Of a stretch of DNA of 64,000 nucleotides, positions 1 to 13,500 are shown piece by piece. The translations under genes were made by a program, and so were the position numbers. The stretch is taken from NCBI GenBank assembly GCA_026874595.1, contig CM049306.1:83912142-83976141 (forward strand), written 5' to 3'. Under the pieces are notes generated by a model. The model ran no database searches. It saw only the letters and a list, made by a program, of their open reading frames with translations, and had not been told where the DNA came from. Source of the stretch: Sipunculus nudus. Its lineage: Eukaryota > Annelida > Sipuncula > Golfingiida > Sipunculidae. Positions within the stretch are counted from its first letter, which is position 1. Every line of letters starts with the position of its first letter.

Positions 1-56
1 ATGGTACCAATGTTCCCCGGTACCTATGTTCCCTGGTGCCTATGTTCCCATGGTAT
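1..56. repeat. Edge of a ~16-bp tandem repeat
   Basis: Three imperfect copies of a unit like GGTACCTATGTTCCC run from the window edge. The array probably continues upstream. No coding meaning is apparent. Confidence 0.6.
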
Positions 57-3000
57 CTTTTTTCTCTTAATCTATGTTTTGGTTGCCATTACAGAGCCGC
101 ACATACAACTGTGTCAAGTGTAAACATAACAAGATTTGGAGGTGTTTTTGAGGCGATTAATTACACACACGCATGCTTAGCACATATTGCTTATTTTATT
201 GAGTCCTTATCAGAAAAAAAACATTCAAGTAAATGCAATATGGCTTGAAACAGTTGGAATCCAGTATATTCAAATGGTCTCTGCATCTGTATTCACAACA
301 CGCAGGGGCAAATACAGGATGTTAAAGGGAGGGGCTCAAAAGCCTGTGCACAGAGGAACAAGTGTGCTGGAGTGCTTGTTGACTCGTACATAATTCTCAC
401 ATGCAGAAATTAAGGGAAGAAAATGGACGAGGCGCAAATTCTGGCACTGCAGTTATTCTATTTTTAGGTCTAATTATAACGTAGAAAAAGAGAAGGAACA
501 CACCCCCTTCTAAATTCACCTTTGACATTTGCATGTCACTGGTGTATTTCGCCTCGGTGCGCTGTGGGAAAATTATTTCATTAACCGCAATTCCCCAAAC
601 TGTCGTATACCCTTGTATGTGTGGTTCAGGGCAGAGAGGGGCAAGTTAGGTACCGGGGCACATATGGACTCGCCCAAGACTGAAGTGACTGTAGTCCAGA
701 ATTGGACTATTCGGGGACTATATGTAACCTGATAGTCTATGTTGCCTGTTACTTTTTCACATGTACGTTTTACTTTAAACACAAAAGCTTCTGTTGAATG
801 GCACATCGGTGTGAACCGACTATTTATGACGGACAATTGTAATCTAGTGTACGCGTTGAAAGAGCTGTTACCTGTAGCCATCTTATTATGTTCGACTGAA
901 AAAGTGTAGTTTTAGCACAATCACGGACTGATTAACAACCTGCAGTCACGCAAAACAACCTTATAATTAATTATGTACTGGGTATTCCATATGGATGTTA
1001 ATAATTTATTCCGCTGCACCAGTGATGGCTTGGTTACTTGTGGCGACATTCATATTTAGATATGAAAGGGCAGAAACGGTGCATAAAATCCCTGTAAAAA
1101 AAAAATTACAAGAGTATTTTAAGTAATGATGATGTCAAATTTTCCTGGGTGTGTCGTTTACCAGGTTTTCCAAATAAAAGTATGCCTTTAACTCAGTTTA
1201 CGTAATGAATCATTACTGAAAAAAATTACGTTCAGATGCAATGGGTAGATAATGCGATGGTTTTTTTTATATAGATAAAATATGACAGGTAAAAAAAAAT
1301 ACCAAACCCACAATTGGTTTTCCCGAGAGAATTTTAGGAAAACACTTTATTATATGGATAGCGACCCTAGCCGTGCGGGTCTAATGTATAAATGTCAGTG
1401 GTAAATTACCTGTTAACCGATGAATAATAAATGCGACTGATGCCTGTTAAAGTGTATTTGGTTAACAGTGAGCCGGACCAGGAAAGGCCACACACAATAC
1501 AGAAATAGCTTAATAATTGAACAGCCCGACATCATGTTGCGTGACAAACACGCGAGAAATGCATCACGCGTTCACCTGTCGAGTTGAAATCGACAGCAGA
1601 TGAAGTCGCGCTCACTGTACTGCCATATACAGCACAAATACATGCACGTTAACCAAACAGATTTATGGCCTAAGTTAACAATATTTCACACCGAAACCAG
1701 CTTTGAGGTCACCTGTGTAACCACTAATAAAAACGACAGTTAATCATTTTTTATTAAGAAGGAAATCCCTATGACTTAAGCAATACGTTTAACTTGGAAA
1801 TTCCTGAAATTTTATTAATTAGTGGATAGTCTTTTTAACCAGTGAATGTAGCGGTGCGACCTAAAGTGATTTCTAGTGTTATTTCATGATTACCAATTAA
1901 AAAAAAATATCAGAAAATGTTTAAATAATAAGCAAGAAAATATATAATATATAATTATACTATAACCATTTATTTATTCCGATTTAAAACTGAAGTTTAA
2001 AAAAAACTGTTATCAAGGGGCAACAGTTACAGAGAGCCCTTTTAAAGGCCATATTTCTAGCCCATTATCAAGACAACATGACCTAATGTTTTTATTAAGT
2101 GCATGCTAAATGGTTCACATCGCCTGCAGATTTTTTTTTTCACCCAAAAGCAGGACACGATGGTTTCATTGGTAATTGTTTATATACTCCTTATGAGTGT
2201 AGGGCTCATATCCCTTGGTGGCGAGTATTGTTGTGTTGTGTTAATGTTACTGTCAAACAGGCCAAAACTTTAGATCGAATGCTTTGACAGACTTTGTCAA
2301 GCTAGCAAATCAAAATTTTTCCAGTTCAAGAAAATACATTCAACAAACGCACCCTTTCCAAGTAAAACCTATTTTAATTAATTCTCATCATGAATTATTT
2401 ACAAAACATTTTCTACACTACTACCGTCTATACATGTAAATACACCTATACGCCTTTTTATGTGCTCAGAAAGCCCGGTGCATTGTGGGGGTATGAATTC
2501 TTTACCCATAATCCCTACACAGCAGAGTAGTACTCTTATGAGTAAGATTCAGCGCACATGGTTCTTTTAACCCAAAGAAATCTGTCCCATATAGTTATTT
2601 AAAGATTTATTCTCTCATACTCTTTTTATATAGGCATGATAATGTAATTTTAAGGGGAAATTGGAAAGTATTTTCCACCTGGGATATCAGACGATGCAAT
2701 GCCCATCACTTATCGACGTAAGGCTCAACCCATTAATTGGCAAAAACAGATCCTCGTGTAAAGGGAACAATAGTATTTCTTTTTTTTCTGACCTGTTTTG
2801 TTTTCATTCTTTATTTTGCCGAATGTTTTTCATATGGTTCTTTAACAAAGTCAGTCATTCACATATTTGACTAGTTTTAGAATAGTACTAATATCACACA
2901 GAATGGGATGAAAACACTCTTTGTGCTAAAACACAAAATGATCTATTATGTGATTAAAATATTAAGTCGCCACGTACTTAAACATATCATAACAGATCCA

Positions 3001-3060
3001 ATCATTTTCGGTTTGCACATATGGTGAGAACACTATTGATTACTTTACGGTTGGTTGTTT
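57..3060. other. AT-rich non-coding stretch, nothing recognised
   Basis: Lies before the first recognised CNBD2 exon. It holds short open frames only, with no conserved motif, long repeat or RNA gene that I can support. Missing N-terminal CNBD2 exons could be here but were not identifiable by eye. Confidence 0.4.
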
Positions 3061-3063
3061 CAG

Positions 3064-3137
3064 ATATGAAGCTAAAAGGGTGATTGTTCGGCAGGGCCAC
3101 CCGGCGTCCGCGTTTTATTTCATCCTGAGTGGCTCCG
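3064..3137 (+). CDS. CNBD2: CNBD2 exon a (first recognised): start of cNMP fold
   Basis: Acceptor CAG at 3061-3063 and donor GTGAGT at 3138. The exon has 1 nt of a split codon, 24 codons and 1 nt. It encodes the beta strands around a Gly-His loop (YEAKRVIVRQGHPASAFYF, then ILSGS), typical of the N-terminal half of a cNMP-binding domain. The incoming phase means at least one further 5' exon exists. Confidence 0.8.
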
Positions 3138-4546
3138 GTGAGTTTTATCGTGTCCTAACATAGAAAAACACCGCCCCGCACAGTGTGCAATGGCGGGATT
3201 GAATCGGCCATTACTCCGTAGCTCGCTTTATCCCTGGGGAACAAGTTAGGTCCACAGCAGATGTAAAAATCAATGTGGTCTTATTGATAATGTCAGTGAG
3301 AACAGAAAAAAACGCAAGGTTAAATGACAAAAATGAAAGAGACAGCTCATAAAAGTTTCATGGTGGTTGTATTTCACATTTTGGCCCTCTCGAAGAGATT
3401 GTTTCAGGCATCAGCACCCCCTGTTAGGCAACTGGAACACTAAATCTACCCATCAAATGATACTCTTGGCAACATTAAAAAACCAATCAGAAGAATTCCT
3501 TCACTTCTGAAATAAGCATATTTCCGCATTTTTATACTTATATATTAATTAATTGTATGAACCATAAATCTATAATATAAGAATTTAAATTAATATTTAT
3601 ATTAATGGCATTGCACGTCTCATAACTTTGCGTAGAAATGTTTCCATTATTTATTTGAATTTCTCTTCGATATTGTATTTTTTATTCTGATTCGTTCTTG
3701 ATTTCTTCTTACGTCATCAGTGGTCGTCATGGTAGCAGACGAGCGTATCGGCGCGGCAAGACCCGTGGCTTATTTGCACAAAGGAATGGCTTTTGGGGTG
3801 AGTATGGCAGGGCTGATATACGAGAATCTGAAAAAAAGGAAATCATGCTCCCTGAATATTAACAAATTAATCAATAATATCGAACAGAGTGAAATACAAA
3901 GCTTATAGAGATTATAGCTATACGGGGAGGGTTATGTATAACCAATTAGGTACATTAGAACCTCGGCATCCTGCTAACCCAGGGGAGGTAAGTTTGTACG
4001 GATAAACGAGGGATCGGTAATATGAATTTTGATCATTTAAGTGCCAGGTGAAAGAGAATATATTTTTATCATTACATATAGTACATGTTTGGGTCTACTC
4101 CTGGGTTTACTGCTTATACAACACATAATGTAACACCACGTCTTAAACACATTTTCATGATTTTTAAATAAATTTGTCAGATATTTAGCACATAAGAGTG
4201 AATGTATATCCCCATTCCGTGGTAATAGATACTAGTATACTTTCGAGTGCGGCAGGTTTCGGAGGTTCTAAATATATTTTGTCCAATGCTACTCTCTATG
4301 GACCGCTTTCCACAAAATAAACACAAAATAGTTAACAAAATCAATCAAAAGTCAGACATAATGAACCATTACCAGAAGTGCACTAACGTATAAATTAATT
4401 GGTGTTCATATATATTACAACATTTTAATGGAGATATTCAGTTTCTCGTTATATAAAAATCGATACCGCGCACGAAATGTACTTTTGATGTATGAATATG
4501 TGTTTTAAAATTAGCGGCATTACAAACAACTTTTCGTAGGCAGATA

Positions 4547-4599
<53 letters not shown>

Positions 4600-7500
4600 T
4601 TGTGGGATGTAACTAATCTTTATTAAAACTGTTAGTGATACCTAGTTATTTTCCGTCCTTTAGAAGCATACTTTACATCATATATAGGGAATGGAAATTC
4701 TTTATATAGCATATCAGTGTTCAGCATATTTTTCAAATTATCAGGAACTAGCCATAATCAACCGGACGACCCGACAGTCAACCATCATTGCCAAGGAAAC
4801 GATAGAACTGCTAAGTATTGATATCAAGGTAAGCACAGTGGCCCCATGATGTAAAAACAAAAATCTTTTACGGTAGGATCCTGCGTACCCTATACCGAGG
4901 GCTGCTAGTTTTTTGGTTGAAAGCTATATTGTGTAATTGTGGTCTGGATGATAACCGAGACACCGTCGGTTTCGAAAGTATTTATATAAAGTATATGTTC
5001 TTTCTAAAAACATTTTTTACTGATTGAATAGGATATTCCTTTAGTAATAAGATGTGAACTTGCAAACAAAATCTGTGTGAAATAATTTAATAACTAATAA
5101 CATGCAATATGTTACTGTAATAAAAGTACCAAGGACAGCGAGCTCACCAGTAAACATTCACGACATTGATTTAATGTTAGTATATAACTAATATGTCAAA
5201 TGATTGTCCGCTCAAAAAGTAGCAATGACGTCACCGGCATATCAAAATATCGGGATGACAGGATGATAACATCATCAGATATACCATTCTGTACAACAAG
5301 TAGCCTTTTGATATTTGACATTTCGCAAATGCAGCAAAATATTTGGATACTGCCGTGTTGTTTATACGTTGTTTTGTGCACTGTCTATATACGGTGAAGT
5401 TTCGACCACCTCGTGCATTAGATGTAATGTAAGATGTAACTTGGACTCGAGTCCGCGCCTGAGTCCACTTTTTAGGGACTCGGACTTTGACTCGAGGGTC
5501 CTGGACTCGGACTTTGACTCGAGGGTCCTGGACTCGGACTTTGACTCGAGGGTCCTGGACTCGGACTTTGACTCGAGGGTCCTGGACTCGGACTTTGACT
5601 CGAGGCTCCTGGACTCGGACTTTGACTCGAGGCTCCTGGACTCGGACTTGTTATCGGACTCGAAGGGAATGAGTCGAGAAATCGGTCGGAGTCCATATTG
5701 AGTCCAATAGATAACAAAATATGTCACATATTATAGACTTTTGTACATATGCGAACTACTGACGGAATATCACAAAATAACAACACCATATATACCAAGC
5801 TTAACTCAGCACTGGGAGTCATAAATAACCATTTTTGTAAAAGCAAGTGTAAACTAACTTAAACATGTACATGGTAATCTGAAATTTCCATTTTAAATTG
5901 CTTTTCTCAGAATATTATCATACTTATCTAATCGGAAATTTTTAGACAGGGGATTTTTTTCCTCCCATACGTTATATACCTTAACGAAAGGAATTATTTT
6001 TATCAAGCTCAGAAAGTAAGAAAGTGAACTATTTGCTGCGCATGTTCAGATTAAACCAAATATTATATTTGTGACCTCTTTATGAAACTGATGCCTGAAA
6101 CTCGTCAGAAACTCTTGTTGCCGCATTTTTATAACATAAACCGGCTAGACATTTCGAATAATTTAGAACCATGTAATATTTTTTTTGTATCAGACTTCAT
6201 TGGCCTGTGAGTATTGACGAAGGGATTCATTATATCGGTCTTCAAGGGCCTGTTAGTGAAGAAGAAAGGATTTATTTATATCGGCCTTCATGAGGCTGTG
6301 GGTGATGAAGACGGGGTTGAGTTATATCGGCTTGCATGAGCCTGTGAGTGATGAAGAAAGGTTTTAATTATATCGGCCTTTATGGGCCTGTGAGTGATGA
6401 AGAAAGGTTTTAGTTATATCGGCCTTCATGGGCCTGTGAGTGATGAAGAAAGGTTTTAGTTATATCGGCCTTCATGGGCCTGTGAGTGATGAAGAAAGGG
6501 GTTAGTTATATCGGCCTGCATGAGCCTGTGAGTGATGAAGAAAGGGTTTAGTTATATCGGCCTTCATGGGCCTGTGAGTTATGAAAAAAGGGGTTAGTTA
6601 TATCGGCCTGCATGAGCCTGTGAGTGATGAAGAAAGGGTTTAGTTATATCGGCCTTCATGGGCCTGTGAGTGATGAAAAAAGGGTTTAGTTATATCGGCC
6701 TTCATGGGCCTGTGAGTGATGAAAAAAGGTTTTAGTTATATCGGCCTTCATAGGCCTGTGAGTGATGAAGAAAGGGGTTAGTTATATCGGCCTGCATGAG
6801 CCTGTGAGTGATGAAGAAAGGGATTAGTTATATCGGCCTTCATGGGCCTGTGAGTGATGAAAAAAGGGTTTAGTTATATCGGCCTTCATGGGCCTGTAAG
6901 TGATGAAGAAAGGGTTCAGTTATATCGGCCTTCATGGGCCTGTGAGTGATGAAGAAAAGAGTTTAGTTATATCGGCCTTCATGGGCCTGTGAGTAACGAA
7001 GAAAGGGTTTAGTTATACCGGCCTTCATGGGCCTGTGAGTGATGAAGAAAAGGGTTTAGTTATACCGGCCTTCATGGGCCTGTGAGTGATGAAGAAAAGG
7101 GTTTAGTTATATCGACCTTCATGGGCCTGTGAGTGATGACGAAGGGGTTTATTTATATCAGTCTTCATGAGCCTGTGAGTGATGACGAAGGGGATTATTT
7201 ATATCGGCCTTCATGGGCCTGTGAGTGATGACTAAGGGGTTTATTTATATCAGCCTTAATGGGCCTGTGAGTGATGAAGAAGAGCAATAGTGTTACAGGT
7301 GCTCTTTTTATTGTGTGACACGGGCGTAACGCGTGTTGTTGTTACATTTTATGTTTAATCCGTTCTGGTTGAACTCTCGTTGTCATGTGAGCCTTGGGTT
7401 TTCACGCCTGGTCGTTGGTCACGTGATGACCCTGGTATGTGGAGGTACGCACAGCGATGTCTTCTCGATAATTCCTGAAACGCGTGCTGTGCAAGAACTT

Positions 7501-10500
7501 ATAGACTACTCGAGAAGTTGAAAATTTTCGGCTTTGGGTGTGAAGGTATATAAAGGGGCTGTTTTTAGAACAGAGGACAGACAGCAGAGCAGATTCCAGC
7601 GGACGTAGAAGCGTGTGTCAGATTCTAAGACCTTTTCCGACGAATGCGGCAATTATACATTTGCAAAGACTTTCTCTTGGATTTTATGCTCTTGGACTTC
7701 AGTTTACTTTCTGGGTTGTTGAAAGAACTTTCCACAGGACTGTCATTCTCCGAGAGTTTACATTTAAAGGACTTATCGTGGTGACGGTATTGGTATCCAG
7801 GTATTGTACCATTATCTTTCTGTGTGATTGTATTGACTTGTTGCTATAACGCTGTTTTACTGTATAATTGTATTGATTTAGTATATTGTATTGTTAGGGT
7901 TGTTTTAAGAATAAATTATAGTTATTTGTTAACAAAAAACCACTGACTTCTTTATTCATTCCCCTAGACATTTCACGCTGCCTAGTGTTACAGAATCTGA
8001 TTTTTTTTTATCTCCTTTACAAAATTTGTGTTCATCACGCATACGTGATCTGTTTATATTAGGTTCCGTAACAATAGTCATATGAGCCTTCATGGGCCTG
8101 TGGATAAGGAAGACAGGGTTTAGTTATATCGGTCTTCACAGGCCTGCGAGTAATGAAGAAAGGGAATATTTATACCGGCCTTCATCACCAAAACTGCGAT
8201 CAAGTTTTTCTATTGTTGTCAAGCTATTCTATAAAAAGCGTGATATTCGTAAATTTCTATACATGGATGGTCTTCGTCAGAACTAAAATGCAATAAAATG
8301 TTCCAGTATAGATATTTATTTGGTCAGGCTGTCAGATTTTAGAGATTATTTTCGTAATTTTGAAATTTTTGAAGGTATTCACGTATTTTATACTGTTCAT
8401 CAGTTACAACAAAAACCACACGGGGCGCCTCAACAAAGAAACCCGATGAGGCACGGGAAACCACCACGAGTTCATAGGTCGAAATATCACGAAAACAGCT
8501 TAAATGTATTCGAGGGGATGAGAGTTTTGCCAGACTCACCTTTGAAGACCTCAGAGAAGTAATTGGCATGTATGGAGATCCATGAGGATCGTATAGCCAG
8601 TTAGGGCAGCTTAAGGAGCTGTACGGGCTCACTTTGAACACTGCCCATGGGGATAAATTCAGAGAATAGGGGACACACGACTATATGAAAAAAAAATGAC
8701 ATATACCGTTGACCGTGTTTAGTTTCTTCCCCATTCCGGCAGAGGTCGTTTCTACTCAAAACGAACCTCTTCCAGTATGGAACTAGAACAATTCCTATCC
8801 AACATAATTCAACGGACTACATTTATCCTCTTCACTTTATCTATACCTTCTATTCTGATGAATTTAGAATAACCGGTTCATTGTGGTGCCAGTATTTCTA
8901 TGCCCACATGCTATTATCGGCACGGTTCTTTTTCTTGTGAGTCCGATTCTGCGCAGTGTGTAGTACTATACATACCTATATTAAAATCAATGACATCACA
9001 GTACTAGACTGCGGATTAAATAATGTACAGAAAATAAACAGCGATCTTAAATTTTGCAAAATAACCCGAGCTGTTTATTGTTGAAACCACAATGAGACAC
9101 CGAGTGCACGGCTTGCTAAAACCATAACACCTCAAACTCATGGTGAGTATCATACAAGCCCCGGCAGGGGACGACACATGTTGTCAGGCCAGCGGGACAT
9201 GTCTTTTTGCACAGTAACTTGGAAGTCACCGTTGACTTTTGTTATTAAATTCATGTTTCATGAAAAATTAGGAATGACAACCGTTACTAAACAAGAGCGA
9301 TTTATTTGGCAACATTAATAATGTTAAACGAGGTCAAGGCTTCATACTATCTATTTTTGCCTCAAGGCAGGATTTTTTAAAGGAGCCCAACCACCTATAA
9401 AGCATGTTGAATTATCAATAAAAATACCTTCTTCCCTTTAAAATTATTCTGTACCTGCCAAAATTTTGCCTTGAAACCGTTTGCTTATTCCTGTAAACGA
9501 GTGTTAAAAACAGTGGACTGGGCGCGGTCACAGGTGTCAACATAAACGCAGCGCGTGGGGCCGCGTGCACCGCGGAGCCACAACACGTGCTCTGTCTGAC
9601 ATCGCCAAAAATGCCATACATTTTTCCACTGGCGAAAACACTAAGCGTTGTGGCTTACAATCAGATCTCTGGTCACGTGGTTTGTTATGGTAAACAGACA
9701 CGTGTGGACACATCACGCAGAAACCACCACCAGGTATTGAACAGCCGCATGTGAGATACTGTGGGCTTGGATTGTTTTACTGGAAACTTTTGTAGAAAGC
9801 AAAACTGAACTGATTGTGTGGTAGAATAGGCATAATATTTCATCTGATTATTTCCCTTGAAACTTCTGTATATTATAGCCCTACATTTCTCAATATATTT
9901 AGATCCATGGTTTTATTAAACCTTCACAACACTATAATCTTGATATCTATACTCCACTAATTAATTGTCGAATATTAAGTCAACAGCTTAAACTTTAAAT
10001 AATTCTTCTTTTTTATTTCTTTTACTTATCCCTTCTTTCAAGAAACATAATTATCAGAATAATAAGGAAAGCTCGGTATTTAACAATTTAATGCATATGG
10101 AAAATAAGCTACATATTGTAAGCTACATATAAAATGCCGTATTATCATTTGATACAGGAAAATAACTTGATCAATGCCACTGTTCTCGTTTTCCGTCATC
10201 CTAAAGACAGGGGAAGTTTGGCTGATGGTTGATAAATGAGAACGTCTCAGCGAATTTTGAACAATCGGACAAATATAAAGAGTTTGCATGGGAGCAGTCC
10301 GGCGGGGATATGACTCATAGAATTGACTCGCAAATTAGCCACCAAGTGACTACTGGGCCGAAATAAAAACCCCTGAGAAATAACTTCATGTGAACGGGAG
10401 CCGGTAATATTTCATGAGGGCAGTCCTGGTAAGGGGAGAACTTTTCTCAACTCCAAGGCGAAATATTGACAGCTTTAGAGGCACCCAACTATGTAACTTC

Positions 10501-13500
10501 CGTGAAGAAACGGCATCGTTTATGCAGAAGAAAGCTTGCTCACGGCACAAGGTCATGACTCAAGGTCGTTCCTGGGCCCGTTAGTCTCGCCGCCGTCGTC
10601 TCTGTTCGCCTTAGATCTACTGATTGTTGTCAACAAATCAATAGAAATTGGCGTGGTCTCCCCCAGCTACAGCTAACTGTATTGGTCTAGCGAGAATGAC
10701 TGTATACCAATTCAACACAGACTTACATATCCATTTTGAACGATCTTCTCTTCTGTTTGATGCGCTTCAAAGACTAGAGGACAAACATAACATAAGATAG
10801 GCGTCTACACATTACTCTTTCATGACCAAATGTGACACAATAAGTTCAGCAAAGAGTGAACGTTAAGTGCTTTTCTGCGCAGATCCGCGTAAATTTACAT
10901 TGGTCATGGCACGTCAATATGTTTAGAAGGCTACCCTGGCGTATTTATTGTTCCCCCGACAGTAGTTTGATTTGCGAGACGTCCCGAGAAAGCTTCTCAT
11001 TAAAACTCGTGCATGTGTAACAACCAAGGCGACACGCGATCTCGAGTACCACTCCCGGAATATGCCGACAGGTACAGAAATAACGAGCTAGAAAAAGGCG
11101 AATTTTAACTCCGACACCAAGGTAATATTTCTCCTGTTTGCTAATTTGATGGACTATTGAGTTATTCTCATGCATGAGGTGACCGACATCTTGACAGGGT
11201 TTCACTTTTGCATTTTCTGGGTCAAAAAGGCCCTTGAGGAGTGTCGCGCATGGAAGGAAAGGTGCTAAAACGCATCTCAAAGTGCTGCGGGTAATTTAGA
11301 TGTATCTGTAAGATAATCTGTAATTTGAAATAAATCATTCACGTTCCGACTCAGATCGTGAACTTCTTGATGAGGGCTTCGATGGTTATAATGTTTTCAT
11401 GACGGCTGCATTTATCCAAAACAAAACACTCCATCCTCCAGCAATAGAAAATTTTCCACTGGCCAAGTTTTCATTTTGAAATTCTGTATAAGTTCTATTT
11501 TATGGTTTAAAAACGTAGCTTTGCATACCTGGCCTGTTAAGTAGATACTTCCACATATGTAAAAGAGTGGTATATAATGTCTGAGAATGTGCTTATGTGT
11601 TACGTTATATATAAAGTATTTATACATGAAAACATGCCTAGTTTATCAATTTGTGTATTAATTTCTTTCATTTAATGTAAATCCTAGCGTCAACGACAGA
11701 CTGATTATCTTAATATGCTCACGGTAATGTGAATGTATATTTGAAAAACTCCTATTTGGAAAAAAAATGAACTGAATTTTCTATAATTTTAGGACTTCCA
11801 TAATATATTCATGGCGGGAGGCACCAAAAATATAAACGATCCTGACCACGAAGCATTCTTAAGGTATGTATATGAAGGAAGTAGGGCTAGCACAATTTCA
11901 CGATATATCAATCCATGAGCAATCTGATTTTCAATGGTTTTGAAAAATATAGATGAAAAAGAAATACAATATTCTTAAAATAATACAATAAATCGAATGT
12001 GACTTGGAGTAATGTTACGCATCACCAAATAAAGTGATGTTAAAACATGTAAATTTTTCTTGACTTAATAAAGACAATGGTTAAGACTGAAACAGTTAAT
12101 ACGTCAAACAATCGATACATAACATCAGATCTATTATTTAACACACTCACACACACACACCCTCAGACTCACACACATATATAATGTATGTATGCATATA
12201 TGTATATACACTCCACTTCTTCAGGAACCTTGACTACCTGAGGGAATGGCCTCTCGAGAAAATGGCGGAAAACAGCAGCAAGTGCATCTTCCATTTCTTC
12301 AAGTAAGACAAATCATTTATCTGGTGAACACATTTTATTTAGGCTATAGTATATTTGGAACTACTTTCTCCATGCATTGTGAACCCAGCAGGTTTTGGTA
12401 GTCGTATGCCGACGTGTAACGCACAACTGCTGGTTGTTTTTCATTCTTATACGCCCTTCTATGACGGGACTTATTATTTTATACCCATGGTCCGTCCGTC
12501 CGTCCGTCTAGCTGTCCGTAGGTACATTGTCCATCCTATAATATTTAGTATCGCCGATAACTTACCAGGGATTTGACGAATTTTCACGAAACTCACCATA
12601 ACTTCTTACGAATAGATTATGTCGCCTGTGTTCGATTATAGGCAAAGTCTACCCATATTTAATGAGGTCAGAGGTCATCAAGCTACTTTGTGGTGTCGTC
12701 GCGATAACTAACCAGGAATATGATGAAACTCAACAGAAATATTAATGAAATATTAATCTATACAATATCTCGATTTCTGTCAAAATCCATGCATATTTAA
12801 TGAGATCAAAGGTCATCATACTTTGCTGGTGTTTTGATGACTTAGCAAAAGTCTGATGGATTTTCATGAAACACATTATAACTATTAACCGATAGAGTTT
12901 CTCCCAAATTCATATTTATGGTCCTCTTGTTCATATAGTGATGTTGCGATGCGATTTCCGGCCATTTGATTGAATTTTACGAGACGTTACCACTTAGTTG
13001 CAGACGGTCATTAATTAACTGAAGCCACGATTACATTTTAATATTTTCTTCTAAATCGAGCTTTTTTGTACTAGTATGTGAAAATATGTGACACAAACAT
13101 ACAGACACATACATGTATGTATGTATTTATGTGTGTATGTATGTATGTATGTGTGTATGTATGTCTGAACGTATGTATGTATGCATGTTTGTCTGTCTGT
13201 CTGTCTGTCTGTATGTATGTATGTATGTAAGTATGTATGTATGTATGTATGTATGAATGTATGTGTGTATGTATACATGTATTTGTATGTGTGTATGTAT
13301 GGAGAATGTATTTATGTATGTCTGTATGTATATATCTCTGAATGTACGTATGTATATTTGTCTCTGTCTGCCAGTCTGTCCATCTGTCTATCTGTCTGTT
13401 TGTGTGTCTGTATGTATGTATGTATGTATTATGTATATATGTATGTATATTGCATTGCAATACTGAATAATATCGTCTGGAACAGAGATGGGTAAAGTCG

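Noticed and set aside
573-881. 102-codon minus-strand ORF
   Set aside because: No recognised motif and not consistent with a missing CNBD2 exon, which should be on the + strand.
6190-7290. Possible CRISPR-like array
   Set aside because: Units are contiguous 46-bp direct repeats with no spacers, in an animal intron; it is a minisatellite.
7291-7992. Alternative LTR end at the internal TGTTACA near 7986
   Set aside because: The end at 8073 gives both the inverted CCGTAACA terminus and a matching ATAG duplication; the inner site gives no duplication.
8339-8641. 100-codon minus-strand ORF in the CNBD2 intron
   Set aside because: No motif, no repeat identity, no supporting neighbour.
10945-11280. 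111-codon minus-strand ORF
   Set aside because: Nothing recognisable; intronic and unsupported.
13051-13495. Open frames of 69-129 codons on both strands
   Set aside because: They are translations of a (GTAT/GTCT)n microsatellite.
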